Translations under genes and position numbers: made by a program | DNA from: Bradyrhizobium zhengyangense | Lineage (GTDB): Bacteria; Pseudomonadota; Alphaproteobacteria; Rhizobiales; Xanthobacteraceae | Assembly (NCBI RefSeq): GCF_022012435.1 | Contig: NZ_JAKLUA010000002.1 | Location: 310,001-374,000, forward strand | Length of the DNA stretch: 64,000 nucleotides | Direction: 5' to 3' | Part shown: positions 1-8,077 of the stretch, piece after piece | Position numbering within the stretch: position 1 is the first letter of the stretch | How the letters are laid out: each line of letters opens with the position of its first letter | The notes under the pieces: generated by a model | Seen by the model: only the letters and a program-made list of their open reading frames with translations | Databases searched by the model: none | Told to the model about the DNA's origin: nothing

Positions 1-540
1 CATCACGGTCGGATCCGACCAGAAGATGTCCTGGGTGCCGTTGCCGTGATGCACGTCGAAATCGACGATGGCCGCGCGCTTGATGCCGTATTTGCGCTGC
101 GCGTGGCGCGCGGCGATCGCGACATTGTCGAAGAAGCAGAAGCCCATCGGCTTGCCGATCTCGGCGTGATGACCGGGCGGGCGCACCGCGACGAAGGCGT
201 TGCGGTGCTCGCCGTTCATCACAGCCTCGGTCGCGGCCACTGCGCCGCCGACGCCGCGCATCACCGCTTCCCACGTGCCAGGGGACATCGAGGTGTCGCC
301 GTCGAGATAGACTTGGCCGCTTGTCGGCGCGACGTGGCGCAGTTCGGTGACGTAATGCTCGTTATGGCAAAGCGTGACGAGATCGAGATCGCCCTCCGGC
401 GCCAAATCGCGCGCCAGGAACTGGAAGCGCTCGACCGACAGCGCTTCCTCCACTGCACGCAGGCGGTCCGGGCGCTCGGGATGCCCCGGCGGCGTGACGT
501 GGTCGAGGCAAGCCTTGTGGGAAAGGAGAAGCGTGCTCAT
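1..540 (-). CDS. Histone deacetylase / acetoin utilization family protein, C-terminus off window
   Basis: Zinc-dependent deacetylase of the arginase/deacetylase fold; bacterial members remove acetyl groups from polyamines, acetyl-lysine or other small amides in the cytoplasm. Translation from the ATG at 540-538 gives 180 residues before the window edge. The family signatures are clear: PPGHH (residues 121-125, active-site histidine pair) and DFDVHHGNG (160-168), which supplies the Asp and His zinc ligands. An N-terminal HPERPDR segment (20-26) is also typical. About half of a usual 300-370 residue protein is present. The substrate cannot be told from this part. Confidence 0.9.
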   Translation of the reverse strand, partial: MSTLLLSHKACLDHVTPPGHPERPDRLRAVEEALSVERFQFLARDLAPEGDLDLVTLCHNEHYVTELRHVAPTSGQVYLDGDTSMSPGTWEAVMRGVGGAVAATEAVMNGEHRNAFVAVRPPGHHAEIGKPMGFCFFDNVAIAARHAQRKYGIKRAAIVDFDVHHGNGTQDIFWSDPTVM

Positions 541-673
541 CAGGTCGGCCTCGCTGGGAACGTACTCTCGACGTCGCTTGGCGCATCCGGCGCCAAAACG
601 CAATGCAAAACCCAATCTAGGCGTTCCCTCCGGAATGGCAAAGGGCCGCCCGTTCAGGCCCGTTTGATCCAGA

Positions 674-2332
674 TCAATTGACGCGCACGATGCGGGTAGG
701 CGGCAACGGGCCGATCGGACCATGCGCCTTAAAGAAGGCAAACAGTGCGTCGGAATCGTACCCGCCATATTGCGGCGAAGTGCCTTGCTTGGCGACGGTA
801 AAACCGTCGCCTCCGACCGCCAGATAGTCGTTGAGGGTCACGCGGTAGCCGGTGGCCGGCTCGATCGGCCTGCCGTTGAGCGTCATCTTGTCGGCCACGA
901 TGCGCTCACCGTATGGCTTTGACGCGTCCCAGCTGTAGTTGAATCCGATCGAGACCTGGAGGATTCGCGGCCGCTTCGGATCGAGCCATTGCTGCTCCAG
1001 CATGTCCTTGAGCTGACTGCCCGTGAGCGTCATGGTGACGAGGCGGTTGCGGAACGGCTGGCTTGCGAACAGCTCGCCGTAGGACACCGCGCCATTCTCC
1101 TTCGGGATGAGATCCGTGCGGATGCCGCCGGGATTGGTCAGCGCAATGACCGCGCTGCCGTCCTTGGCATCCTTCGTCGCGGCGAGCTGTGCATCCGCAA
1201 TGATGTCGCCGAGGGCGCTTTCGCCGGCCTCGTTCGGAACGCGCGACAGCGTCTGCGTCACCGATCCGGCCGGCCGGTTGGCAATCGGCGCCGAGAGCTT
1301 GTCATAAGCGTCGATCAGCGCGGTCTGCTCGGGATCCCTGGCGAGCGAGGCATTGGCGACGATGACGTTCTCGGCCTTGGCGCTGACGATGTCGCGGGTC
1401 GCAGGATCGAGCTTGAGGTCGATCGCGGTGACCAGCGTGCCGTATTTGTCGCCGCTGGTGACGAGCCGCCCGTCGATCTCGCAGACGTAAGCGCGATGCG
1501 TGTGGCCGCTGACGACGACGTCGACCGCGCGGTCGAACTTTTTGACGATGTCGACGATCGGCCCTGTGATGGCAGGGCATTCGTTGTAATCGCCTGCGGG
1601 CTCACCGCCCTGGTGGATCAGCACCACGATCGCCTCGACGCCTTTCGCCTTCAGTTGCGGCACCAGCGCATTCACCGTCTCGGCCTCATCGCGAAATTCC
1701 AGTCCGGCAATGCCCTTGGGCGAGACGATGCCGGCGGTCTCCTTCAGGGTCAGTCCGATGAAGGCGACCGAGATGCCCTCGAAGTCGCGGATCTCGTAGG
1801 GCGGCAGCACGCTCTTGCCGGTGGCGGTCTCCACGGTGGACGCCGCGAGATAGTGGAATTTGGCACCTAGGAAAGCATGCGGCCCCTGGCAGCCGTCCTC
1901 GGGATGGCAGCCGCCATTCTGCATCCTGAGCAGCTCGGTCTTGCCTTCGTCGAATTCATGGTTGCCGACCGAGGTGATCGCGAGCCCCATCATCGAGAGC
2001 GACTCGACCGAGGGCTCGTCATGAAACATCGCCGACAGGAACGGGCTCGCCCCGATCAGATCGCCGGCGGCGACGAAGATGGTGTTCTTGTGCCCCTCGC
2101 TCAGCTGCTTGACCAGCGTCGCCATGTATTCGGCGCCGCCGGCGGCGACCATCACCTTCTTGGTTTTGTCTTCAGGGTCATTGATGCGAATGCCGCCCGG
2201 CGGCGGACGGAGGTTGCCGTGGAAATCGTTGATCGCGAGAATCCGCAGCTCGACGGGCGCTGCGGTCTGCGCCGCGGCAGGCAAGGCGCAGAGCGCGAGC
2301 GCAAGCGTGGCAAGGATCGATTGGTATCGCAT
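674..2332 (-). CDS. Periplasmic 5'-nucleotidase / 2',3'-cyclic phosphodiesterase family metallophosphatase
   Basis: Calcineurin-like two-metal hydrolase of the UshA/YfkN type, predicted to release phosphate from nucleotides in the periplasm. The 552-residue product starts with a signal peptide (about residues 1-21, ending AAA-Q). Metal-binding motifs follow in order: NDFHGN (35-40), AGDLIGAS (about 89-96), GNHEFDEG (123-130) and a later SGHTH. The C-terminal half (about 350-550) fits the 5'-nucleotidase C-terminal substrate-binding domain, with NPGGIRTD and a late GGDGF. No strong Shine-Dalgarno precedes the ATG. It stands alone on the minus strand. Confidence 0.9.
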   Translation of the reverse strand: MRYQSILATLALALCALPAAAQTAAPVELRILAINDFHGNLRPPPGGIRINDPEDKTKKVMVAAGGAEYMATLVKQLSEGHKNTIFVAAGDLIGASPFLSAMFHDEPSVESLSMMGLAITSVGNHEFDEGKTELLRMQNGGCHPEDGCQGPHAFLGAKFHYLAASTVETATGKSVLPPYEIRDFEGISVAFIGLTLKETAGIVSPKGIAGLEFRDEAETVNALVPQLKAKGVEAIVVLIHQGGEPAGDYNECPAITGPIVDIVKKFDRAVDVVVSGHTHRAYVCEIDGRLVTSGDKYGTLVTAIDLKLDPATRDIVSAKAENVIVANASLARDPEQTALIDAYDKLSAPIANRPAGSVTQTLSRVPNEAGESALGDIIADAQLAATKDAKDGSAVIALTNPGGIRTDLIPKENGAVSYGELFASQPFRNRLVTMTLTGSQLKDMLEQQWLDPKRPRILQVSIGFNYSWDASKPYGERIVADKMTLNGRPIEPATGYRVTLNDYLAVGGDGFTVAKQGTSPQYGGYDSDALFAFFKAHGPIGPLPPTRIVRVN

Positions 2333-2382
2333 GGAACAAGATTAGTCGCTCCGCGCGAAGATTTCACGAAGGTTCTCGTTAT

Positions 2383-3141
2383 CTACCGCTTCTTCCTGTT
2401 CGCAAACGCATTGAACGCGGCGACAGCTTCATCCGATTTCAGCCGCTCGCCGAACAGATGGCCCTCCTGATCGATGCGGCGGGTGAGCTCTTCCGGCGGG
2501 GTGCGCAGCAATTTGCGCGAGGTTGCGACGGCCTCGGCCGGCAGCCGGCAGATCTCGCGCGCGACCTTGCGGGCCTCCACCTCGGTATGTCCCGGCGAGA
2601 CCACGGTATTGACGAAGCCGGCGGCATGGGCCTCGGCGGCGGTGAAGCTGCGGCCCATCGCCAGCATGGCGAAGGCGCGCTGGTAACCCATGGTGCTCGG
2701 CATCAGGAGGCTCGCGGCACCGACCGGCACGAGCCCGAGATTGATGTAGGGCGCCGAAAAGGTCGCGGCGTTGGAAGCGAGCACATAGTCGCAGTGAAAC
2801 AGCATCACGGTGCCCATGCCGATCGAGGCGCCGTCCACGGCGGCGATGATCGGCTTGACGTTGAGCGCCAGCGAATAGAGGAATTTGACACCGTCCGACA
2901 ACGTCTCCGGACGCGCCGCATCGGCGTGCATGAAGTCATCGATGTCGTCGCCGGCGGTGAACACGCCGGAGCCGCCGGTGATGATCATGCAGCGAATGTC
3001 GGGGTTGTTCTGCGCGGTGTCGATCGCGCGGCTCATCTCGCGATACATGTGCTGCGTGATCGCGTTCTTCTTGCCGGGACGGCGCAGGGTGATGACGCGT
3101 GTGCCGCGCTCGTCGGTGACGATGATGTTGCCGTTCGGCAT
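2383..3141 (-). CDS. Enoyl-CoA hydratase/isomerase family protein
   Basis: Crotonase-fold enzyme, probably hydrating or isomerising an enoyl-CoA in beta-oxidation or a related degradation path. The oxyanion-hole segments are visible: GSGVFTAGDDIDDF near residues 58-71 and DGASIGMGTVMLF near 103-115. Acidic residues in the second helix region fit the hydratase type. The reading frame could begin at a GTG at 3147, but AGGGAG lies about 5 nt before the ATG at 3141, which is preferred (252 residues). It diverges from the MFS gene. The exact acyl substrate is not readable. Confidence 0.88.
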   Translation of the reverse strand: MPNGNIIVTDERGTRVITLRRPGKKNAITQHMYREMSRAIDTAQNNPDIRCMIITGGSGVFTAGDDIDDFMHADAARPETLSDGVKFLYSLALNVKPIIAAVDGASIGMGTVMLFHCDYVLASNAATFSAPYINLGLVPVGAASLLMPSTMGYQRAFAMLAMGRSFTAAEAHAAGFVNTVVSPGHTEVEARKVAREICRLPAEAVATSRKLLRTPPEELTRRIDQEGHLFGERLKSDEAVAAFNAFANRKKR

Positions 3142-3442
3142 GAGCACTCCCTGCGATCGCCGCGGCGCCTGCCGTTGGCGAGTCTTGCACAGCTGAGCCT
3201 ACATGATCCCGCAGGCGTGCCAATCCTGCCGCGCGATCATTTCGGCAGTGATGCCGTCGAGTGGTTGCATGACACCCCGCCAGATAGCGGCATGTGTCGG
3301 GGAACAAACCAGCAGCGAAGGCTGCATCGCGCCTCCTGCGACGATTTGCGCATTGCAACAATTGGCTACAACGTTTCATTTGAAAAACCGGTGGTTGTAC
3401 GTCACGATCAGCTGTTTCGTTCCATCAGGCCGATATTTGACG
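3142..3442. other. Divergent intergenic region, no gene seen
   Basis: About 300 bases separate the divergent enoyl-CoA hydratase and MFS genes. The reading frame of the MFS gene extends back through much of it (to 3203), but that extension is not membrane-like and lacks a ribosome binding site. It probably holds the promoters of both genes. No clear operator was recognised. Confidence 0.4.
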
Positions 3443-4690
3443 ATGATCGCCGCAACGGAGGTTGACGAGTCCTCGCTGCGTTACCGCGGCTGGCGCGTGG
3501 TGCTGGCCTGCTTCCTGATGGCCTTCTTCATGTTCGGCTTTGGCCTGTATGGCCAGGGCGTGTATCTCGCCGAGCTCCAGCGCGCTCATGGCTGGTCCGG
3601 CACGCTGGTGTCCTCGGCCAGCACCTTCTCGTTCCTGCTGAGCGCCGTCCTCGTGATCTTTACCGACGATCTGCTCGTCCGCATCGGGTTGCGCGCGCTG
3701 ATCCTGTGCGGGCTGGCCGCGCTTGGCGCATCGACCGCACTGCTCGGGCTGATGCAGTTGCCGTGGCAGCTTTATCTCGCCTATGCGCTGATGTCGGTCG
3801 GCTGGACCGGAATGGGCTCGGTGGTGATCGCCACCGTGCTGAACTCCTGGTTCGAGCGACGGCGCGGGCTCGCGCTCAGCCTCGCCTTCAACGGCGCCAC
3901 TTGCGGCGGCATCATCCTCGTTCCCGTCCTGCTGGCGCTGAGCACCAGCATCGGCTTCCGTTCGGCCATGCTGGCGGCGACCGTCGTGATGGTGGTGCTG
4001 GTATTGCCGGTGGTTGTCGTCTTCACCGGTTGGCCGGTCGGCGCGTCGCTGCATGCGGCAGGTGCTTCCGGCGGGGGCAAGGCCGCGCGTCATTCGCGCC
4101 GGACGCTGCTCGCCAATGCATCATTCTGGACCATGGTGCTGCCGATCGCGATCGCGCTGCTGGCGCAGATGGGATTCATCATCCACCAGGTGACGTTTCT
4201 CCAACCATTGATCGGCCGCGCCAGTGCGGGCCTCGCGGTCACCATCATGGCCGCGATGGCGGTCGTCGGCCGGCTCACGCTCGGCCTGTTCGTCGACCGG
4301 CTCGATCCGCGGCTTGCCTGCTCGGCGTCGATGATCAGCCAGGCTGCGGCGCTGCTGGTGCTGCTGCAAAGCCAGAGCCCGATCGTGCTGCTGTTGTGCT
4401 GCGCGGTCTACGGCTTCTCGATCGGCAACATGATCACGTTTCCGCCCCTGATCATCCAGCGCGAGATCGGCAGTGCGGCCTTCGCTGCCGCGATGGGGCT
4501 GGGAACGTCGATCAGCGGCATTGTCAGCGCATTCGGTCCCGGCCTCGTCGGCCTCGTGCGCAGCGTGAGCGGCGATTACACCATGGCCTTTGCGATGTGC
4601 GTGGTGCTCGATGTCGTCGCCGCCGGCATCGTGCTGTGGCGGCCGGGGAAGAGGGCGGAGCAGACGCGCAATCTATCACCGTCACCCTGA
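3443..4690 (+). CDS. MFS transporter, monocarboxylate/oxalate-carrier-like
   Basis: Twelve-helix major facilitator, 415 residues from the ATG chosen here. The first helix follows an RYRGWRVVLACFLMAF start, which is typical of the OFA/monocarboxylate branch. A glycine-rich first loop and a second half starting near residue 220 (LLANASFWTMVLPIAIALL) are visible. The chosen start places only about 13 residues before helix 1; the longer frame would add an 80-residue non-membrane leader. The last codons (LSPSP, stop) are made of a palindromic-repeat-type sequence that continues downstream. The substrate is unknown. Confidence 0.85.
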   Translation: MIAATEVDESSLRYRGWRVVLACFLMAFFMFGFGLYGQGVYLAELQRAHGWSGTLVSSASTFSFLLSAVLVIFTDDLLVRIGLRALILCGLAALGASTALLGLMQLPWQLYLAYALMSVGWTGMGSVVIATVLNSWFERRRGLALSLAFNGATCGGIILVPVLLALSTSIGFRSAMLAATVVMVVLVLPVVVVFTGWPVGASLHAAGASGGGKAARHSRRTLLANASFWTMVLPIAIALLAQMGFIIHQVTFLQPLIGRASAGLAVTIMAAMAVVGRLTLGLFVDRLDPRLACSASMISQAAALLVLLQSQSPIVLLLCCAVYGFSIGNMITFPPLIIQREIGSAAFAAAMGLGTSISGIVSAFGPGLVGLVRSVSGDYTMAFAMCVVLDVVAAGIVLWRPGKRAEQTRNLSPSP

Positions 4691-4836
4691 GGTGGCCGCT
4701 TCTTCAGCGTCCCTCGAAGGGCGACGGCCCGGCTGCAACATCTCGGCCGGTCATCCTTCGAGGCTCCCCACGCGGCGCTTTGCGTCGCATGGCTCGTACC
4801 AGCGACAATGGCTTCGCCACTGCGCGGGGATGACGG
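4676..4836. repeat. Intergenic palindromic repeat of rhizobial type
   Basis: The segment begins with an accgtcaccctgagg motif and ends with ggggatgacggg. Internally it has cctcgaagg and ccttcgagg in inverted orientation (near 4712 and 4767), so it can fold on itself. Sequences of this composition are scattered between genes in Bradyrhizobium. It sits between the convergent MFS and acyl-CoA dehydrogenase genes and overlaps the 3' end of the MFS gene. Confidence 0.55.
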
Positions 4837-4838
4837 GT

Positions 4839-6617
4839 CTACCCCAACAGCACCGCATCCGCCGCCGCGACCGACTCCGCGCTCTCCGTCACGGTGCGCT
4901 CGAGCGCGCCTGCCTGCACGGTGATGTTCTCGGCGAAGAAGCGCGCGAGCGAGACGTAGCGCTGCGCATCCGCAACACCTTCACTCTTCGCGGCAAGCGC
5001 CTCGGAGGCCAGCATGCAGCCGCCGAGCGTGGCACCGAATTGCTGCAGATACGGCGTCGCGCCGGCCAGCGCCTCGTTCGGCGCAGACGTGACGCGCTCG
5101 AGCAGCCACTTGCTGGTGCGCCTCAAGGCCTCCAGCGCCTCGCGCAGTTTCACGCCCGTGGTGCCGAAGGCGGGATCGTTGGACGCCTCGACCTGCTTCA
5201 CAATGGCTGAGAGCTCATCGAGCAGCGCCCACACCGATGCACCGCCATTGGCGGCGAGCTTGCGCGTGACGAGGTCGATCGCCTGGATGCCGTTGGTGCC
5301 TTCGTAGATCGCGGTGATGCGCGCATCGCGATAATGCTGGGCGGCGCCGGTCTCCTCGATGAAGCCCATGCCGCCATGGATCTGCACGCCGAGATAGGCG
5401 ACCTCGTTGCCGATATCGGTGGAATAGCCCTTCGCCATCGGCGTCAGCAGCGCGGCGCGTGCGGCGGCTTCAGTGCGCACCTTCGGATCCCTGGCGCGCA
5501 TGGAGACGTCGAGTGCGACCGCGGTCGCATAGCAGATGGTGCGCGCGGCCGCAGTCTGGGCCCGCATCCGCATCAGCATGCGCTTGACGTCGGGATGCAC
5601 GAAGATCGCATCCGAGCCGTCGCCCTTCTTGCCGATGGCGCGGCCCTGCTTGCGCTCCTGCGCATAAGACAGCGCCAGCTGATAGGCGCGATCGGCGACG
5701 CCGACGCCTTCGAGGCCGACGCCGAGACGGGCCTGGTTCATCATCGTGAACATGCAGCGCATGCCCTGGTTCTCTTCGCCGATCAGGAATCCGATCGCGC
5801 CGCCATGGTCGCCCATGGTCATGGTGCAAGTAGGGGAGGCGTGCATGCCGAGCTTGTGCTCGACGCCCGAGGCAAAGATATCATTGCGCGCGCCAAGCGA
5901 GCCGTCGGCATTGACCATGAATTTCGGCACCAGGAACAGCGAGATCCCCTTGGTGCCCGCGGGCGCATCGGGCAGGCGCGCCAGCACGAAATGCACGATG
6001 TTGTCGGTCATGTCGTGCTCGCCATAGGTGATGAAGATCTTCGTCCCCTTGATGCGATAGGTGCCGTCCGCCTGCTTTTCGGCGCGGGTGCGCAGTGCGC
6101 CGACATCGGAGCCGGCCTGCGACTCGGTCAGCTGCATCGTGCCGGTCCATTCGCCGGTGACGAGCTTTTCGAGATAGATCTTTTTCAGCTCGTCGCTGCC
6201 ATGCGCGTCCAGCGCCTCGATCGCGGAGGCCGTCAGCAGCGGACAGAGGCCGAACGCGACGTTGGCGGCGCTCCAGATCTCGGTGCAGGCGGCGTTGATC
6301 GCCATCGGCAGGCCCTGGCCGCCAAAACCTTCCGGGCCCGAAACCGCGTTCCAGCCGCCTTCGGTCCAGCGCTTGTAGGCGTCCGGCCAGCCCGGCGCAG
6401 TCGTCACCTTGCCGGCATCGAGCTTGATGCCGTGCTCGTCGCCGACTTTGTTCAGCGGTGCCAGCACATCGGTCGCGAACTTGCCGGCCTCTTCCAGCAC
6501 GGCAGCAGCAATGTCAGCGTCGAAATCGCCGTAATGGCCGGCGTCCACGGCGGCCTTGAGGCCGGCGCCATGGTTGAGCGACAGCAGCATGTCAGAGATC
6601 GGCGCGCGGTAGGTCAT
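4839..6617 (-). CDS. Acyl-CoA dehydrogenase with C-terminal extension
   Basis: FAD-dependent acyl-CoA dehydrogenase of 592 residues, the long FadE-like type that carries an extra C-terminal helical domain beyond the usual 380. MQLTESQAGSDVGALR (about 161-176) is the FAD-binding strand signature. AIYEGTNGIQAID (near 438-450) carries the glutamate expected as catalytic base. The start ATG at 6617 has GGGAG 7 nt upstream. It would perform the first step of beta-oxidation and pass electrons to ETF. It stands next to an enoyl-CoA hydratase and an MFS carrier, but not in one operon with them. Confidence 0.92.
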   Translation of the reverse strand: MTYRAPISDMLLSLNHGAGLKAAVDAGHYGDFDADIAAAVLEEAGKFATDVLAPLNKVGDEHGIKLDAGKVTTAPGWPDAYKRWTEGGWNAVSGPEGFGGQGLPMAINAACTEIWSAANVAFGLCPLLTASAIEALDAHGSDELKKIYLEKLVTGEWTGTMQLTESQAGSDVGALRTRAEKQADGTYRIKGTKIFITYGEHDMTDNIVHFVLARLPDAPAGTKGISLFLVPKFMVNADGSLGARNDIFASGVEHKLGMHASPTCTMTMGDHGGAIGFLIGEENQGMRCMFTMMNQARLGVGLEGVGVADRAYQLALSYAQERKQGRAIGKKGDGSDAIFVHPDVKRMLMRMRAQTAAARTICYATAVALDVSMRARDPKVRTEAAARAALLTPMAKGYSTDIGNEVAYLGVQIHGGMGFIEETGAAQHYRDARITAIYEGTNGIQAIDLVTRKLAANGGASVWALLDELSAIVKQVEASNDPAFGTTGVKLREALEALRRTSKWLLERVTSAPNEALAGATPYLQQFGATLGGCMLASEALAAKSEGVADAQRYVSLARFFAENITVQAGALERTVTESAESVAAADAVLLG

Positions 6618-6774
6618 GGCTCACTCCCGAGGACAGGTTTGCCGTCGTATTCCCATGAAATGGCTGAGGCCTCAATGGGTGCGATACGGGACCGCATCGG
6701 GCCTTTGCCCCCGCCTATATTAAGGTGTGGCGCGACCGCGCCCCGGACGGTGGTATTTTGCCCCTCCAGGCGGT

Positions 6775-6803
6775 TGAAATGCCGCGCCGCACCCTATAGA
6801 CCG
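6775..6803 (+). promoter_or_regulatory. Possible promoter of tRNA-Gln
   Basis: TTGAAA at 6775-6780 is followed about 14-17 nt later by CTATAGACC (6795-6803). This resembles a housekeeping-sigma promoter 60 nt before the tRNA. Spacing is slightly short if the -10 is read as CTATAG. Confidence 0.35.
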
Positions 6804-6862
6804 GCTGCGACCAAAGGGAATCTGCGGGTGCCAGCCCGTCCGTCGTTCCCGTGGTTGCCTGA

Positions 6863-6937
6863 TGGGGCGTAGCCAAGCGGTAAGGCAGCGGATTTTGATT
6901 CCGCCATTCGGAGGTTCGATCCCTCCCGCCCCAGCCA
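6863..6937 (+). tRNA. trnQ: tRNA-Gln (anticodon TTG)
   Basis: The sequence folds as a complete cloverleaf. The 7-bp acceptor stem TGGGGCG/CGCCCCA pairs 6863-6869 with 6927-6933. The anticodon stem GCGGA/TCCGC flanks the loop TTTTGAT, giving anticodon TTG (6893-6899 region). The T-arm has GGTTCGATCC, the discriminator is G6934 and CCA is encoded at 6935-6937. Its 3' 17 nt recur exactly at 20132-20148 and part of its anticodon arm recurs at 12066-12089, so it appears to have served as an integration target. Confidence 0.97.
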
Positions 6938-6948
6938 GCTCCCAGGAT

Positions 6949-8076
6949 CTACTGCGCCCGCGCCAGCATCCGGCGGAATCGGGCAAGTGCGGCCGCCAGG
7001 AAGATTGCGCCAAGCCCGACAATCGCGGCGAGATGCGGCCAGACCTGGTCGATGCTGGCGCCCCGACACAACACCGACTGCGTGAACTGCACGAAATGCA
7101 CGGCCGGCGAAATCTGAATCGCGACCTGGAGCGGCTGCGGCATGGCTTCGAGCGGAGAGGCCCCGCCCGACAGCATGTTGAGGATGAGGAACACCGGGAT
7201 CGCGAGCAGCGCGAACTGCGGCATGGTGTTGGCGATGGTCGCGAGAAGGATGCCGAGCGAGGCGATGGCGAAGAGATAGATCACCATGCCGGAGACGAAT
7301 AGCGGGATCGAGCCCGCGATCGGCACGTGCAATATGCCCTTGATCACGACAAGCAGCGAGAGCGTGCCGAAGAATGCCACCACCAGCGCGTTGGCCCAGA
7401 TCTTTCCGACGGCGATCTCGTGCGCGCGGACAGGCATGACCAGGAGGTGCTCGATGGTGCCACGCTCGCGCTCGCGAATGACCGCCGCGCCGACCAGCAG
7501 GATGGTCAGCATCGTCAGGTTCTCCACCAGCGCATTGATCGCCATGTGCCAGAAGCCTTCCAGGTTCGGATTGAAGAAGGCGCGTTCGACGCTGCGCAGC
7601 GGGAGTTCGCGCGCGATGCCGCGGGAATGCAGGTAGTTCGTCGTTTCCTGCTGCAGGATCGAGGACACGTAGCCGGCGCCGACTGCCGCCTGTGTCATGG
7701 CCGTGGCGTCGATGTTGAGTTGCACCGCCGGATCGCGCCCGTTCAGCACATCGGCCTGGAACCGTGGCGGGATGTCGAGCACGAAGGCATACTGGCCTTC
7801 ATCCATGAGGCGGTCGACGGCAGAACGGTCGACCGGGACCGGACGGCGGAAATAGGGCTGCAGTAGCGCGTCGGCGATGCGGGTGGACAGCACCGAACGA
7901 TCGGAATCGACGATGGCGATCGGTGCGTTGTTGACCTCGGTCGTGATCCCCGTCGATTCGCTATAGACGCTGAACGAGAAGGAATAGACCACGAAGAAGG
8001 CCAGCACCACGTCACTTGCGAGACTCGCAAGCTCCTTGACGCCGAGGCGGAACACGTTGGAGAGCCAGCGGGTCAT
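6949..8076 (-). CDS. ABC-2 type efflux permease (YhhJ-like)
   Basis: Membrane subunit of an ABC exporter, 375 residues from the ATG at 8076. One N-terminal helix (about residues 20-40) is followed by a large periplasmic domain, then a group of five C-terminal helices from about residue 170 containing ERERGTIEHLLVMPV, the conserved ABC-2 motif. The start lies 1 nt after the stop of the upstream RbbA-like gene, and only the ATG at 8076 avoids a long overlap. Gene order HlyD, double ATPase-permease, ABC-2 permease matches the yhiI-rbbA-yhhJ arrangement known in E. coli. The exported compound is unknown. Confidence 0.88.
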   Translation of the reverse strand: MTRWLSNVFRLGVKELASLASDVVLAFFVVYSFSFSVYSESTGITTEVNNAPIAIVDSDRSVLSTRIADALLQPYFRRPVPVDRSAVDRLMDEGQYAFVLDIPPRFQADVLNGRDPAVQLNIDATAMTQAAVGAGYVSSILQQETTNYLHSRGIARELPLRSVERAFFNPNLEGFWHMAINALVENLTMLTILLVGAAVIRERERGTIEHLLVMPVRAHEIAVGKIWANALVVAFFGTLSLLVVIKGILHVPIAGSIPLFVSGMVIYLFAIASLGILLATIANTMPQFALLAIPVFLILNMLSGGASPLEAMPQPLQVAIQISPAVHFVQFTQSVLCRGASIDQVWPHLAAIVGLGAIFLAAALARFRRMLARAQ

Positions 8077-8077
8077 T

